Shown one piece after another: positions 27,801-39,800 of a DNA stretch of 64,000 nucleotides. The stretch is from Cardinalis cardinalis (Eukaryota > Chordata > Aves > Passeriformes > Cardinalidae): the NCBI GenBank assembly GCA_014549065.1, contig JACDOX010000009.1, positions 9,305,192 to 9,369,191 on the forward strand, given 5' to 3'. A program made the position numbers and the translations under genes. Under the pieces are notes generated by a model. It ran no database searches and was not told the origin of the DNA. It was given only the letters and a program-made list of their open reading frames with translations. Numbering within the stretch: the first letter of the stretch is position 1; the number at the start of each line of letters is the position of its first letter.

Positions 27801-30800
27801 ACNGCACAACAAATATTAATAAAATCCACATACCCAAAATCCAGGCAATGCTGAACAGCTTTGCTGCATCTGCAGCCTTGTAAATTAACCTAGGTTGTAT
27901 TAAGNATCAAAGTCAGAATAAGAAGTACTTTTTAAGATTAAGCATAAGAAAGTNGAATAATTTTTCCAGTAATTTAGGTTTTGACTTCTTTGGCATGTTT
28001 NTCAGGATTTAAATTTCTGTCACCAGCAAAATTACAAAAGTACATAGACAATCTATTGTCTTGACCTATATGGACAAGCAAGAAGCACATGAATATATGT
28101 TTATTTGAATTATATGGTTCTGTGTCTCCCACAAAATGAGTCTGTTCGACACCCTGTAAAAAAAAAGGGAAACAAGAAACCAAATTTTTTTATAATTTTA
28201 AAAGTGTTTCTACTTTGTTACATGAGATCCATCTAAATAATTTATTATTTGCATCACCTACTAAAATAGAGTACAGTTCTGATTGCCACTTACATTTCTA
28301 GCAAAGATTCCTTTCAGAGAAAAGGCTGAAAGTGCTCTGCTATTTTTTTTTCACAATCACCCAAATTCTGCCAAATACAGAGTAGACTTTTAGCAATGTT
28401 AGCTGTGTCTGCAAACAGCAAAGTGCACAGCTACTCCATTTCATTGCTTCCANACCTTGAAGCTTTCATTTCTCAGCTATATTTGATCTTAAGATAAAGT
28501 AATAAAATGCTCAATAGTTTAAAAGAAGAACTAACACATGCATGTAATCCTTTTATATTGAGGCATTTAACTTTTCTGTCAGTAATACANGTGAGTAAAC
28601 ATCCTCCAAGAACTCTTTGGTGGCTATGTCTCCTGGCTCCAGGTGTTGCACGAGGCATTGGCACACTTGATATGGCCATTTTTGAACCATGTTATATACA
28701 GAATACATTTCCTCTATNACCCAGCCACCTCTCCAAGTACTTAAAAACAAAAAGAGCTGTAGGAACCACGGAAAACCATAAAAGAATAGCCATGAAGCTG
28801 TATCTAAAACCTGTTTTGTCTTCTCCTTTACATTCCAGCTATGTCTTCTCTTTGCATANGCTGCAGACATTGCACAAGGATCGCTTGAATAAATGGAAAC
28901 CATTCAAGTGTGAAGACTTGCAGGGCAAAACCTAAAGTTTTGCTATGAATAACAATGCTAGTGGGGTAACATAAGATACCAATTAGAGAAAAGAAACTAC
29001 AAAACCCTTTTGCTAACATTTGAACCGTTAAAATCCTCATATTTTTAGCATTCAGGATACTTATATCTTTGTAAATTGGACACAAATTAGCATTTGTAAT
29101 CTGTATTGGATGAACTGTTCGTCTTGTTTAATTTTAATGAAAACAAGAAAATCGTATATCTGAAATAGAAACAGTAACATTAGGCACACTAAAAAAATAC
29201 AGTAACATTAACTGAAATGAGCAAAATAACCCTTCTTTAAAAGAGCTTTAGGTACCAGGAGTAAATGTAGGATAATCATTTAAACAATTTTGCTATATTT
29301 AAAAACCCACAATGTGACCTAACAGTTTGTTTATGTCGATCAAGAAATTACTTTGACATTACAGAGGCAGTTGAGGATTGGCAATCCAAGAGGAGAGGGC
29401 GAGCCCTTACCTTCCCCCGCNTAGGCCAGGACGGAGCGGGCGCGCAGCTGCTTCCCTTCTGTGGTTTTTCCGGAGCAGGTGTGCGAGCAGGAGGACCAGG
29501 CAGACCACGTGCTGAGCACGCAGTCCTTGGGGCACGGCGCTTCGCACACCACCGGGATCGGGTAGATGGCATCTCTGCACAGCTGCCTGTCAACCTCTTC
29601 TCCTGGGAGAAAAAAAAAAAAAAAGGCCATGGCAGTCTATCATTTGGTAAATTAACTTAAAATGAGCAATGTAGTCCAGATGGGCGCACAAATAAATTAG
29701 ATTCTGTTCTTGTGTATAAACAAGGTAAATGGATTTTTTTTATTACTTGTCTCCTCGGCCTCGATTCTAGGAGAGCATACTTAAACCTAAGTTGATTCGA
29801 TATTGTCATGAAGTGAATGCCAGTTTGTGTGGTCTTCAGGCTTTTGTTTTGTAATACATACTTGATCCCACACAAAATCCAAATGTAATGGTGTATATAA
29901 CAACCCTATGAAAAACTGTGTACATAGAGATGCATGTATAGAAATGACCCAGTTTTCATCCAGATTTGTGGAAGAAGGGGAAAAACATCCTAACTCAGCC
30001 AGTTTTATAATCCACAATTCATCCTTTGAATTGCAGCTATCCATCAAAATATGCAAGAAATTACAGTCAGAGTGTTGTTTGGTTAGAAAGATCTTCATTT
30101 TTTAGCATATCAGAAACACATCACTCTTTGTGTCATGGAGGTATATAACAAGATCTATGCATTTGTATTATGTAGGTACACACTTCATTATAATAATAAG
30201 GCCCAGGCTGGTGTGAACTGCTTAATGAAATATTAGCTAGTATTTAAGTAGCAGGGTTGCTTTTGTTCTCAATCAGATAATTGTGGGACCACTGTGTCTG
30301 AGATCTGTCCAAACAGCACCTTAACCACAACATGGATAGTTTTGTGAGGTGACATGATTTCTTGATCAAATAAGTTAATATTTATTAAGGGGGAAAGAAT
30401 GAATGACCACATATTCTGGTATCAGTAAGTATCATGATAAATGTTCATGCTGGAGCAAATGATGGAAAAAAAAAAGGAGAGAAAGATTCAGATCCAGTTT
30501 TCAGAATTCTAGCCTTGTTAGCACAACATAATGCCTGTTATGAGGAACTGAAAATGTTGCATCTAAGAGCACACTGGACTTCTGAGGCCTTGACAACCAC
30601 ATACAATTAAGGCATGAAAGAGCCAGCTCATTTGTAAACATAAAACTTTTTTTAAAATTACTTTCTAAAAAGGATAACACTTCAAAGCATCTCAATGCCT
30701 TTTGTGCTATATGAAATTTGCTGTACTAGGGTATAAAACCTTCTGTTATGATTCATCTATTGAAGCACTCTTGAATTTTACATGATCCTGACAGGACAAA

Positions 30801-33800
30801 ACATGAGTTGTCTACATGATGCACTTTCTAAGACCCATCACGTCAACCCCTTTGTTTTAATAGCCAGTGTCAACAAAATAATGTCTTATCAATATTTGCA
30901 AATGAATGTAAGTCTTCAATNCAACAAAATATTTGTTAGATATATTGATCAAATACCCTGTAATTGAATCATAAAGGCATCAGTTACTGTTAGTAACTAC
31001 CACAATGGATTNGGAAAGCTAATTCAATAAGAACTGAGCACATTATAAATGAAGCTAGACATGTAAAAATTCTGCTTTACTGAGTCTCAGATTAGACTTT
31101 ATTGCTCAATAGACATATTATAATGAATTTATTCAAATACTAATCAAACCAGAAACTACANAAACTACATTTTTATCATTCAAAGTTTACAGTCTTGTAA
31201 ATAAGAATCTCTTAAATGGAGTTCCTGAATCCAGGAGGTGTTTTAGTACTAAATCACATCATGAGACCCAGAAGTGTTAACCAAATTGTTTGTGAAAGAG
31301 TTAAAGATGAAGGCCATCCATTCAATATTAGATCCTTTTGAACAGTGCCAAATATTTTAGTCATACAGAATATTTAGACACAACAGAAGTACAAACATCA
31401 ATCTTCCCTGGTTCTGAAAACCTGGGAAAATCCTGCAGCTCATGTTTTTAAAATAGCCTAAAGTAGTCATAGTCANCTGAATTATAAAGACCTTTGAGAT
31501 CAAGTCAGTCTCAACAGCTATATTCTCCCATATTAAAATACAAATTTGAGCCCTGCCAAAGGCTTTCTTGATTCTCCCACGCCAAGTTCTGCTTCCCTCA
31601 CTGGACTCANTCTTTGCATCAACTGCTTCCTCTGTTACATTGCAGGTCATCACACCCTGACACCAGTGCAGGAGGGATTCCTTTCTGCTTCATCAGAAAG
31701 GCATTTCTTTGGGCTCAAGGACAAGAGATAGAGGAGAGGACTAAGGTTCTTTTTCAGACANGAAGAAAAAGCTAGAAAAGAGGTGAAACCTACTCTCAAA
31801 TTGTTCCATTGCTAGATAAGACTCAATAAGGTAAACTGCTAGGACACACGCACACTTTGCAAGAAATGTTACTATTACAATAGTGTGTCACAGTATAAAC
31901 AAACAACATTATACTGAACTTATTTATCACTTCTTGGTTTTTAATTTTTTTTTTTTAATTTTAACTTAAGCTTAATTTGGTACCACAATGAACTTTTTTG
32001 ACTTAGTTTCAGTCTGAATTTATATCTCAAATGAAACCAAGCCTTCACTCTCTTCCAAAATCAAAGACCCTATTTTTTCTTTGCTTTTACAGAGAAAATA
32101 TTCTAGAGATATCTATCTTACATATTGGCATTTTGTTTTTGTCATGNGTCCAATTCTTATCTGATGAATTCAATAGCATAGAAATGTAGTTGGAAGAAAT
32201 GTCTTATAATGGGTACTTCTTATCTTCAGGGAAATATTTTATTTATACTAAATTGTTTCTGACATTTCACTAATGATTTTATGAACAACTTGACCTTTTT
32301 TGCCTTCCTCTTTAAGGGTGTAGTGTAGTCAACCACCAGGAACCACTCAACCATAAGCTGGGAACAATGCCAGTGTGAAGACTACTTAGAAAAAGTCCCA
32401 TTTGAAAATGTTTNCCATTGAGTGTTTAANCAAGTCCAGAGAAGGGCCATGAANGTGAGCAGAGGACTGGAATATGTCTCCCATGAGGAACGGCTGAGAA
32501 AATTGAAGTTGTTCAGCCTGGAGAAGAGAATTCAATGAGANATTATAGTAGCCTTCTAGTACCTGAAAAAGGCTGACAAGAAAGAGGAAAAGGGGCTTTT
32601 TGACAAAGCATGTAATGATAGGACAAGGGGGAAAAGCTTTAAACTAAAAGAGAGAAGATTAAAGAAAACATTCTTTACTGCAAAGGAGGAGAGGCACTGG
32701 ATAAGTTGTCTGTAGACATGGTGGATGCTCCATCCCAGATTAGAGGGAGCTGTGAACAACCTCNTTTANTGGAAGGTGTCCCTGCGCACGGCAGAGAGGT
32801 TGGAACAAGATGACCTTTAAGGTCTCTTCAAACCCAAANCATTCAATGATTGNATGATTTTATTTGAACATTATGGATATAAATTTATGTTGCATAAGTA
32901 TTGAAGACAGAACTCAAAAAAAAAAATTNCTGAAAGGCATCTGCCCTGGGTTACTTATAGTCAAAACAACAGAATGACAAAAAAGTAAAAAGCAGAGACA
33001 TGAAAACAGAATATGACATTTCTGTCAAGAGAAATCTTCACCACTTATCAGTTGACTTGTTCATTAAAATCTAGCAANGGAATCTAGCAGTAGCCTATAT
33101 TTGCAAACAATGCCTATGTTGTTGAATTATATTTCTTTCTTAGACAAGAGACACACAATTTGGACTAAAATCTCCAAATAGGACTTAAGGAAATGACAGC
33201 ACATAAAAATGGCAGGAGGCAAAAGAGGGTTTTTTTTCAAAAATTTAAAATGTCAAAAATTGTTTAAACCTTTCCTGGGATATTTTTTTCCCAGATTTAC
33301 ATCAGTGAGGAGTGCTGATGGGATAGTCTTTTGAATACCTATCTCTTTATCAAATAATTACGCTGGATCCATCTGAACAATCAGCAAAGCAAGTCACTAC
33401 ATTAAGACCTCCTTTTGCCAACTTCTTGGCTCAAAGACTTCCTGATATATATGCCCACGTGAGAGTCACTACTGAAGTAAAAAAACTGCTTAGTTGTTTT
33501 AAAACAAACAAACAAAAACAACCAAAAAACATCAAGCCAACAAAAAAAAAAAATAATCCCAAACTACAGAATAGGCAAATTTTTACCGATCAGAGAGGTA
33601 GCTTGTGAATCGCATTCAGGAGAAACTGATTAATAAATATCAGTATTCATATCACCATTCTTGTTTTATTACATTCACAAAGCAGGTATTGTATCTGTGA
33701 AAATTTAGTCTGCATGCTAAAGGTTGAGCTAGACCACGTTGTGCGGTTAATGCAGTTGAATCATGTCAGCCCTTTGTGTTTTTGTCTACTCATCTGTAAA

Positions 33801-36800
33801 ATGTACCTGATATTTAAGTTTCTTGTAAAATGCTTTAAGTTCCAATGGGAAGCATTCCTAGGGCTGGAATCACTAGAGAGACATGGTAAAGAAACCCTCT
33901 TGCTTATTGTGCATCTTTTAACATGGTGCATGCTTCANTGCACAGCAAAAAATTGCTGTCAAATTCTGACCTGTAGTAAATGGGAAGGCAAGCGCTTAAC
34001 AGAGAGAAAAAATGTTTTTAAGCCTTAAAATGAACAGCAAAATCACTGCAAGATTCAATGAGGCATAGAAAACAACTTAAAAAAAATCAGCATAAAATAA
34101 AGTTGCTGCTGGAGCTCTATGTAATAAGTCAATGAGCCTGGTCTCAGTTCTAAACGAGGAAAGCAGTCACTAGAAGAGTGACCTATAGCCTGATATAAAC
34201 TAAGTAAATTTTGACAATAAAATAAAAATAAGCAGAATTAAATCAAGAGAGTTTTTTTAACTTAAATGGCTAACATAATTTTTAACATGCGTGGGTAATC
34301 AGTGANGGACAGGAATATCACACATTGGTAAAACAAATTTTACAGGTGTATTTCAAAGTTCATAAAAGAAGTAATGACAGCAACTGAGTCCAAATGCTAG
34401 AACTGAACTTCAGACTTCATATTACTTATTGCTTGTTTCAATATGTTCAAATTTAGTATTATATATTCAACTTGAAGGAAAAAAGTGTGTTTTACCAATA
34501 TCTTGTACATGATGTGTCATCCATTGGAAAAATGCTAAGCAGTTGAAATATTTGGAAAAGCAATCCAGAGCTCAACTTTTATGTGACTGTAGGTGAAGGA
34601 GGCCTTGTCATTATTTAACTGCCTCCAGTAATACCTCTAAGCATGGAGGCTGCAGGAGGAAAATGCAGTATTACTTCACACAATAGCAAAATTGAGCTGT
34701 GTTGCTTGCCACTGACTGTTTCCTTCCTTTCCTGTGTAGAAAAATAATCAACAGGAAAGTATTGAAGTGCCTCTAGTATGAGTTGTAAAGGCTGAAATGG
34801 CTGAGAATGTTCTTTAGCTTGAACTGCTAGGCAGTTTCCGATATGCATTCCTTTCACATGAGGGCCTATACCCATCCTTGCACTGACCGCCTTGTCAACC
34901 TCAAAATGTGTCAGACTGGTTGAGGAGCAAAAAATCCTATGTGGACTCTGCCCATCAAGAACAAAATATGCCTATCTATATTCAAAACTTATTAAAATCA
35001 GATCTGTTCTCTGTGCTCAGTCCTGTTTTCACTTGGAACTAAGTTTTACCACAGTCACAGTTATTAAACCATATTCTTCTCCACTAAAAAGTCATCAGTC
35101 CATAATCCACCTGCCTCAAAGTTACAGGAATGTCATGACTACACTGTAAGAGTAGAGAAGCAATGTTAATGAGTTTAACTGTAATGATCCTAAAGACGAT
35201 TTTTAAAAAATTTGAGAAAATCATTAAGTAGGAAAATGTACAAATTTATCCAAATGTGAAATTCTATATTAGATTTCCTTTAGTAATAACCTGGTCAACA
35301 CATTGGATGATGAGTCTAATGCAAAATGGAAATTCTTCCCATTACAGAAAAGCTATCTAACTTATCTAAACCTCACACAACTTCACATGCCAGGACACCT
35401 TATATCTGCAAATGAGCAGACAGTAATCAATCACCAGGATAAACTGAAATAATTGTTTTAATTTCTAATATTTCTGCATTTCTTTCAAATCACTAATTGC
35501 TTACAAAACTTCACCACAACAGGAAAAATCATGCCTGCCTAGCATGAATGGTGACAGCAAATTGTGTTTTCCTTCCAAACCTAGAGGCTCCAGAAGTAGT
35601 GTGATGATTTCCTTTTAAAATGTTTAGGAAAGGACCCCGGACTAATTTTTTTTTTTTTTTCTGGCAATTCTGTTTTGTTGTTTGTTTTTCCTTATACAGG
35701 AGGAGTTCTCTGAGGAACACTGTCTTAGAGCACGTGTCTCTAATTAAAATGTATACACAACTTCAAAAAGCTGACCCAGATTTTTCAGTAGGGAGAATTT
35801 AGAAGTTAATTCCTGAAAACCTAATCAAATAGAAAGGAGAAACCATAATATTTACATGAAATTAATCATTTACCATTTTGTTTAGCTCAACAATCTTAAG
35901 ATTATTTGGAAGAAAAAAACCAGCACGTGCAGCAGTATCCTACTGACAGAACAAGTTTTGCCCTTCAGTCAGTTCAATACTAGTAAATAGCAAATATTTT
36001 GATAGACAACAGGAAACTTTAAATGTTTTACTAATCCCACTATCCTTCATATCATGTTGATGGTATGTATTCATACCTGCTCCAAAAAAACCTTTTAATG
36101 TTAGNAAAATGGCAGTGTCTTTCAAAACAGCAGCAACAGTCTATTACCTTAGTAATTATTTTCCATTACAGTTCTTGAATCAACTGTCAAAAAATATTCA
36201 AAAACTGTCATTAAATTTTCAATGTTTGGAAAAATTTTTAACCTCTCTAATTATCAAACATTAAGTAACATAAACTACAGATTATGACCTCAATATATNC
36301 TATTTCGTTGACTCCTAAGTTTTCCAACAAACTAAATGTGAAAAGATTGTGCATCTTTCCCTTGCATTATTATTATCAAGCGAAGCTTTTACATTCCTGT
36401 CTAATGCTTAGGTGCCTAGCTGGTAGCTCTAAGTGTTAAATCAGTTGCTAATTCCCTAATCACATGCCTTTCTCTCAATCGCTTTTGCTAAGTAGCATTT
36501 GCATTTAATTAAGTACATCTTAATTAGTTGATGGTTAATATTCTTGAAGTAATTTTCTTCTAAGAAGCCTAAATAGAAACGGCACTGATTTCAACGAAGA
36601 CAAATACACTGGTTACTCACATCTGTTCATTATGCAAAAATGACAGAAAGTTGGTCTAATAGTTTAATGATATGTAAACATTGCAGGATTGTAAACTGTT
36701 TGATTTGATGGTTTGTGTGTGCAAATTTACTGTGGTTTTGCTTTCAGTGCAGTATCACACACTCTATTCCTTAATGAAAGAAAAATGGCAAACATGATAC

Positions 36801-39800
36801 TTTGGCCACTTACTCAAAAAACCCTTTGTGAATCTCATAAAGCTGTGTGTTTCTATTTCTCTTTTCTTTTTTTAAAAAAGAAACTTGAGAGTACAAGCAC
36901 AGGTACCATCATCTTATTTACATTTTTACCCTTCCTGCACAGATAAACCAGAGACTTATAGAAAAGGCCACTGACTGCTGTCCTTTGCCTATGCAAATAC
37001 TGGAAGATATATATACCTTTTAAAATAAAACATTAAATTTTAAAATATGATTTTGACTTTTTTAAAGCAAAGATTTGCAATGACAAATGACTATCAATGA
37101 CAGGAAGTAATAGTATACAAAATGAAAATAGCTGGAGCTTAGAAACCCACCATATCCAGNGCTTTTATAATCAAAGATAATAGCATGCTAACACAGTCAA
37201 GAAAAAAAAAATCTTTTTATTGTTTTCTATTCCTTAATGAGATGGAACATCACATTTTANAAGCAATAGCTTCTTGTTAATGGCTATATGCAAATTTCTT
37301 CTTTATTCACCTTATGGGAAAATGAGTGGGATGACACTGGCTTCAGGAACTCCCACATTCATGCAGAAATATAATTTCAAAAACAGTACCTGAACACTTT
37401 AGTTCCTCCTCTGTAACCAAANCAGTAAATGAGCTCAGTTACAGCTTACAGGGTAGCATGTGTTTGCTAACCTTTCCCACAAGACCGCATATCACCAACT
37501 GTGTAGACAAAAGGCAGAAGCAGGTAACATTCTGCAAGTGGTTTATAGGAGAGCTGGACAGTGTGAAAGCCATTCTGCTCCAGAGGTAACACAGTGCTGG
37601 TTACAAGCTTTCTTCTCTGCCCTTAAANTCATCCAAATCTTCAATCATGCAAATTTCAAGAAAAGTGAATCACTGATAAAAAAATCCAGGTCAGTATTCC
37701 TTAATACACCAGGTAATGATANATTAATACATCCTGCACCATATACAAAACAGTTACAGGAATAACCAAAACCAAAATAACACTCCACACCTTGAAATAA
37801 TGGTAATAATAAAGGGAAAACTCTGACACAAAAATTAAGAACATATTTTTAAGATGGCTATTTCCTGCTATAATTGCTTCAGATAGAAAACATCTTTGCA
37901 TATTCTTTGGTAGTAACTTAAAAATAATGGTTCAACATAATGAACTAACACCTTCAGATACAATATTAATGCTTCCAATAATCCCATTTTCATGTCTGGT
38001 AATGACAGAACATATGTACCTTCATATATATTAGAGCCATCTATCAGGATTATAGTCATGTAGACAGAGTCTAGATTTGCCAGACACAAATAAAACCAGG
38101 GAAAGAAATAGTACTTCTTTACCCAAATAATATATTTTTATTTAAAATTTGGTGACATTTGGCCAGATCAAACAGCAGTATGAAAAAATAATATCCCATA
38201 ACTATGCTAAAATAGAAATATACAGAAAACTGAAGAAGAAAACCCCAAGAAACAAAAACCAAAACCAACAGAACACTATGCACTTTCTTTCCTTTCTTGA
38301 AAGGGAAAACTTATTTGGGCTTGACTTCTTTACTCAATGAGATTGAGAAAAGTGAAAAATAACTGTTCTCTTTTTGCCGCCTTAAGATTTGTGGTAACCA
38401 CTTTGAAACTTCACCTCATATTCCTTTATGCCCTTTCTAAATTTTCACTATATTTTGCTAGATTTATTCAAGTTTGCTCAGAAAGTCTTGAAAAAGATTT
38501 TTCCAATTTTCTCTCTATTTCTAAGTGGTGGGGATGATGGCAGCCACAGTATCAGTTCCCTCAAACATACAACATACAGCGAACTTGGCTACCAGCGAGA
38601 GTCTCAGTTTAAAAAAAAAATTGAAAAAAAGTAGATACATAGATGAGGCAAGTTCCTTCACTACCCACACAAAGACACTCAGGGTGTCTTGTAGACTAAC
38701 TATGGTTTAAGAAGTAACACAGCCTTTTTATCTCTGACACAACCTTGTAAGGTACTCAGTGCATATTTTGTTTCATATGCATCAAAGATAATGGAAAACT
38801 CTTCGTGCAGAGGATACTTTGATTCTTCACTACTTCTGATAGCACTCAATATTCAATAGCATGAAATAGGCTGTAAATGAACTACTAAAGTCAGCATCTG
38901 TGAAAAAGCCTGACCTAAAGAGGGATACTGAAGAATTAATCCAAATTAATTAAACTGGGACTTTGAAAGAGATTAGTTAAACTGTATTAACATTTTGTAT
39001 GGCTTTCTTACTCAGAAGAGAAAATTCTTGACAAATAGAATTAAGAACACTTTAACTTCGAATAAGAGGAATCACAGACACATTTAATATAGTTTAAGTA
39101 ATTATTTTTGCAGTTAATTTGAATCAAGTCTGGAAAGTGCCTTCATGCATATAAGCAAAGTAAACAAAAACTGAAACATGATATGGATATGCCTTTAGCT
39201 GAAAATCTCCTAGTCTTTTAACTTGATGCTGTAGTAGACTTGTACCACAGGGATAGAAGTTCAATAATTCTAATAAAGACTCCAGCAGAGTACCCAAACA
39301 CTGCCTAACAACAGGAGTAAAATTTTCCTACTGCTTGACAGGTAGTTGAAACATTTTCATGGTTCATTTGCTAATGTAGTCTTACTGAGAATGATAAGGA
39401 ACAGAGAATACAAGTGTATTGATCATAACCAAGCAGAGTTGCCTTCTAGTGTCAAATAAGCCAATCAAATGTCATCTTGATATGAAAGAAAAAATAAGTT
39501 TGATGACAGGCTACGGTCCCATTGAGAATAAAATCAATATTAGTCACGGGACCAACTGGGATCAATATGTCAAACCAATAGGCCATTTTAGCAGGATGGG
39601 GAAAGAAGGGGAAAAGTGCTGACAGAGCTAAAAGGAAAAAAGAGGACAGTGAGAACCTTGAGGATGAGATCACTTGAAAATTCACATTGTATTTGTAAAA
39701 ACACTCGTCAAAAGCACCAAGCCACCTTAAAAAGATGTAGCTAGTTCCAAGACTAGCTAGCTAGTTCCAAGATCAGTTTATTCTCATAAACTTTTCCCAG

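Noticed and set aside
28507..28935. Longest plus-strand open frame (142 codons) with an overlapping minus-strand frame of 116 codons
   Set aside because: No recognisable domain on either strand. A short LEPGD motif on the minus strand hinted at a retroviral integrase end, but nothing around it supports that. Treated as chance in intron.
33714..34028. Plus-strand open frame of 104 codons
   Set aside because: Random-looking composition with Cys and Leu scattered, no domain, inside AT-rich intron.
37460..37765. Plus-strand open frame of 101 codons
   Set aside because: Contains two ambiguous codons and no recognisable motif; consistent with chance.
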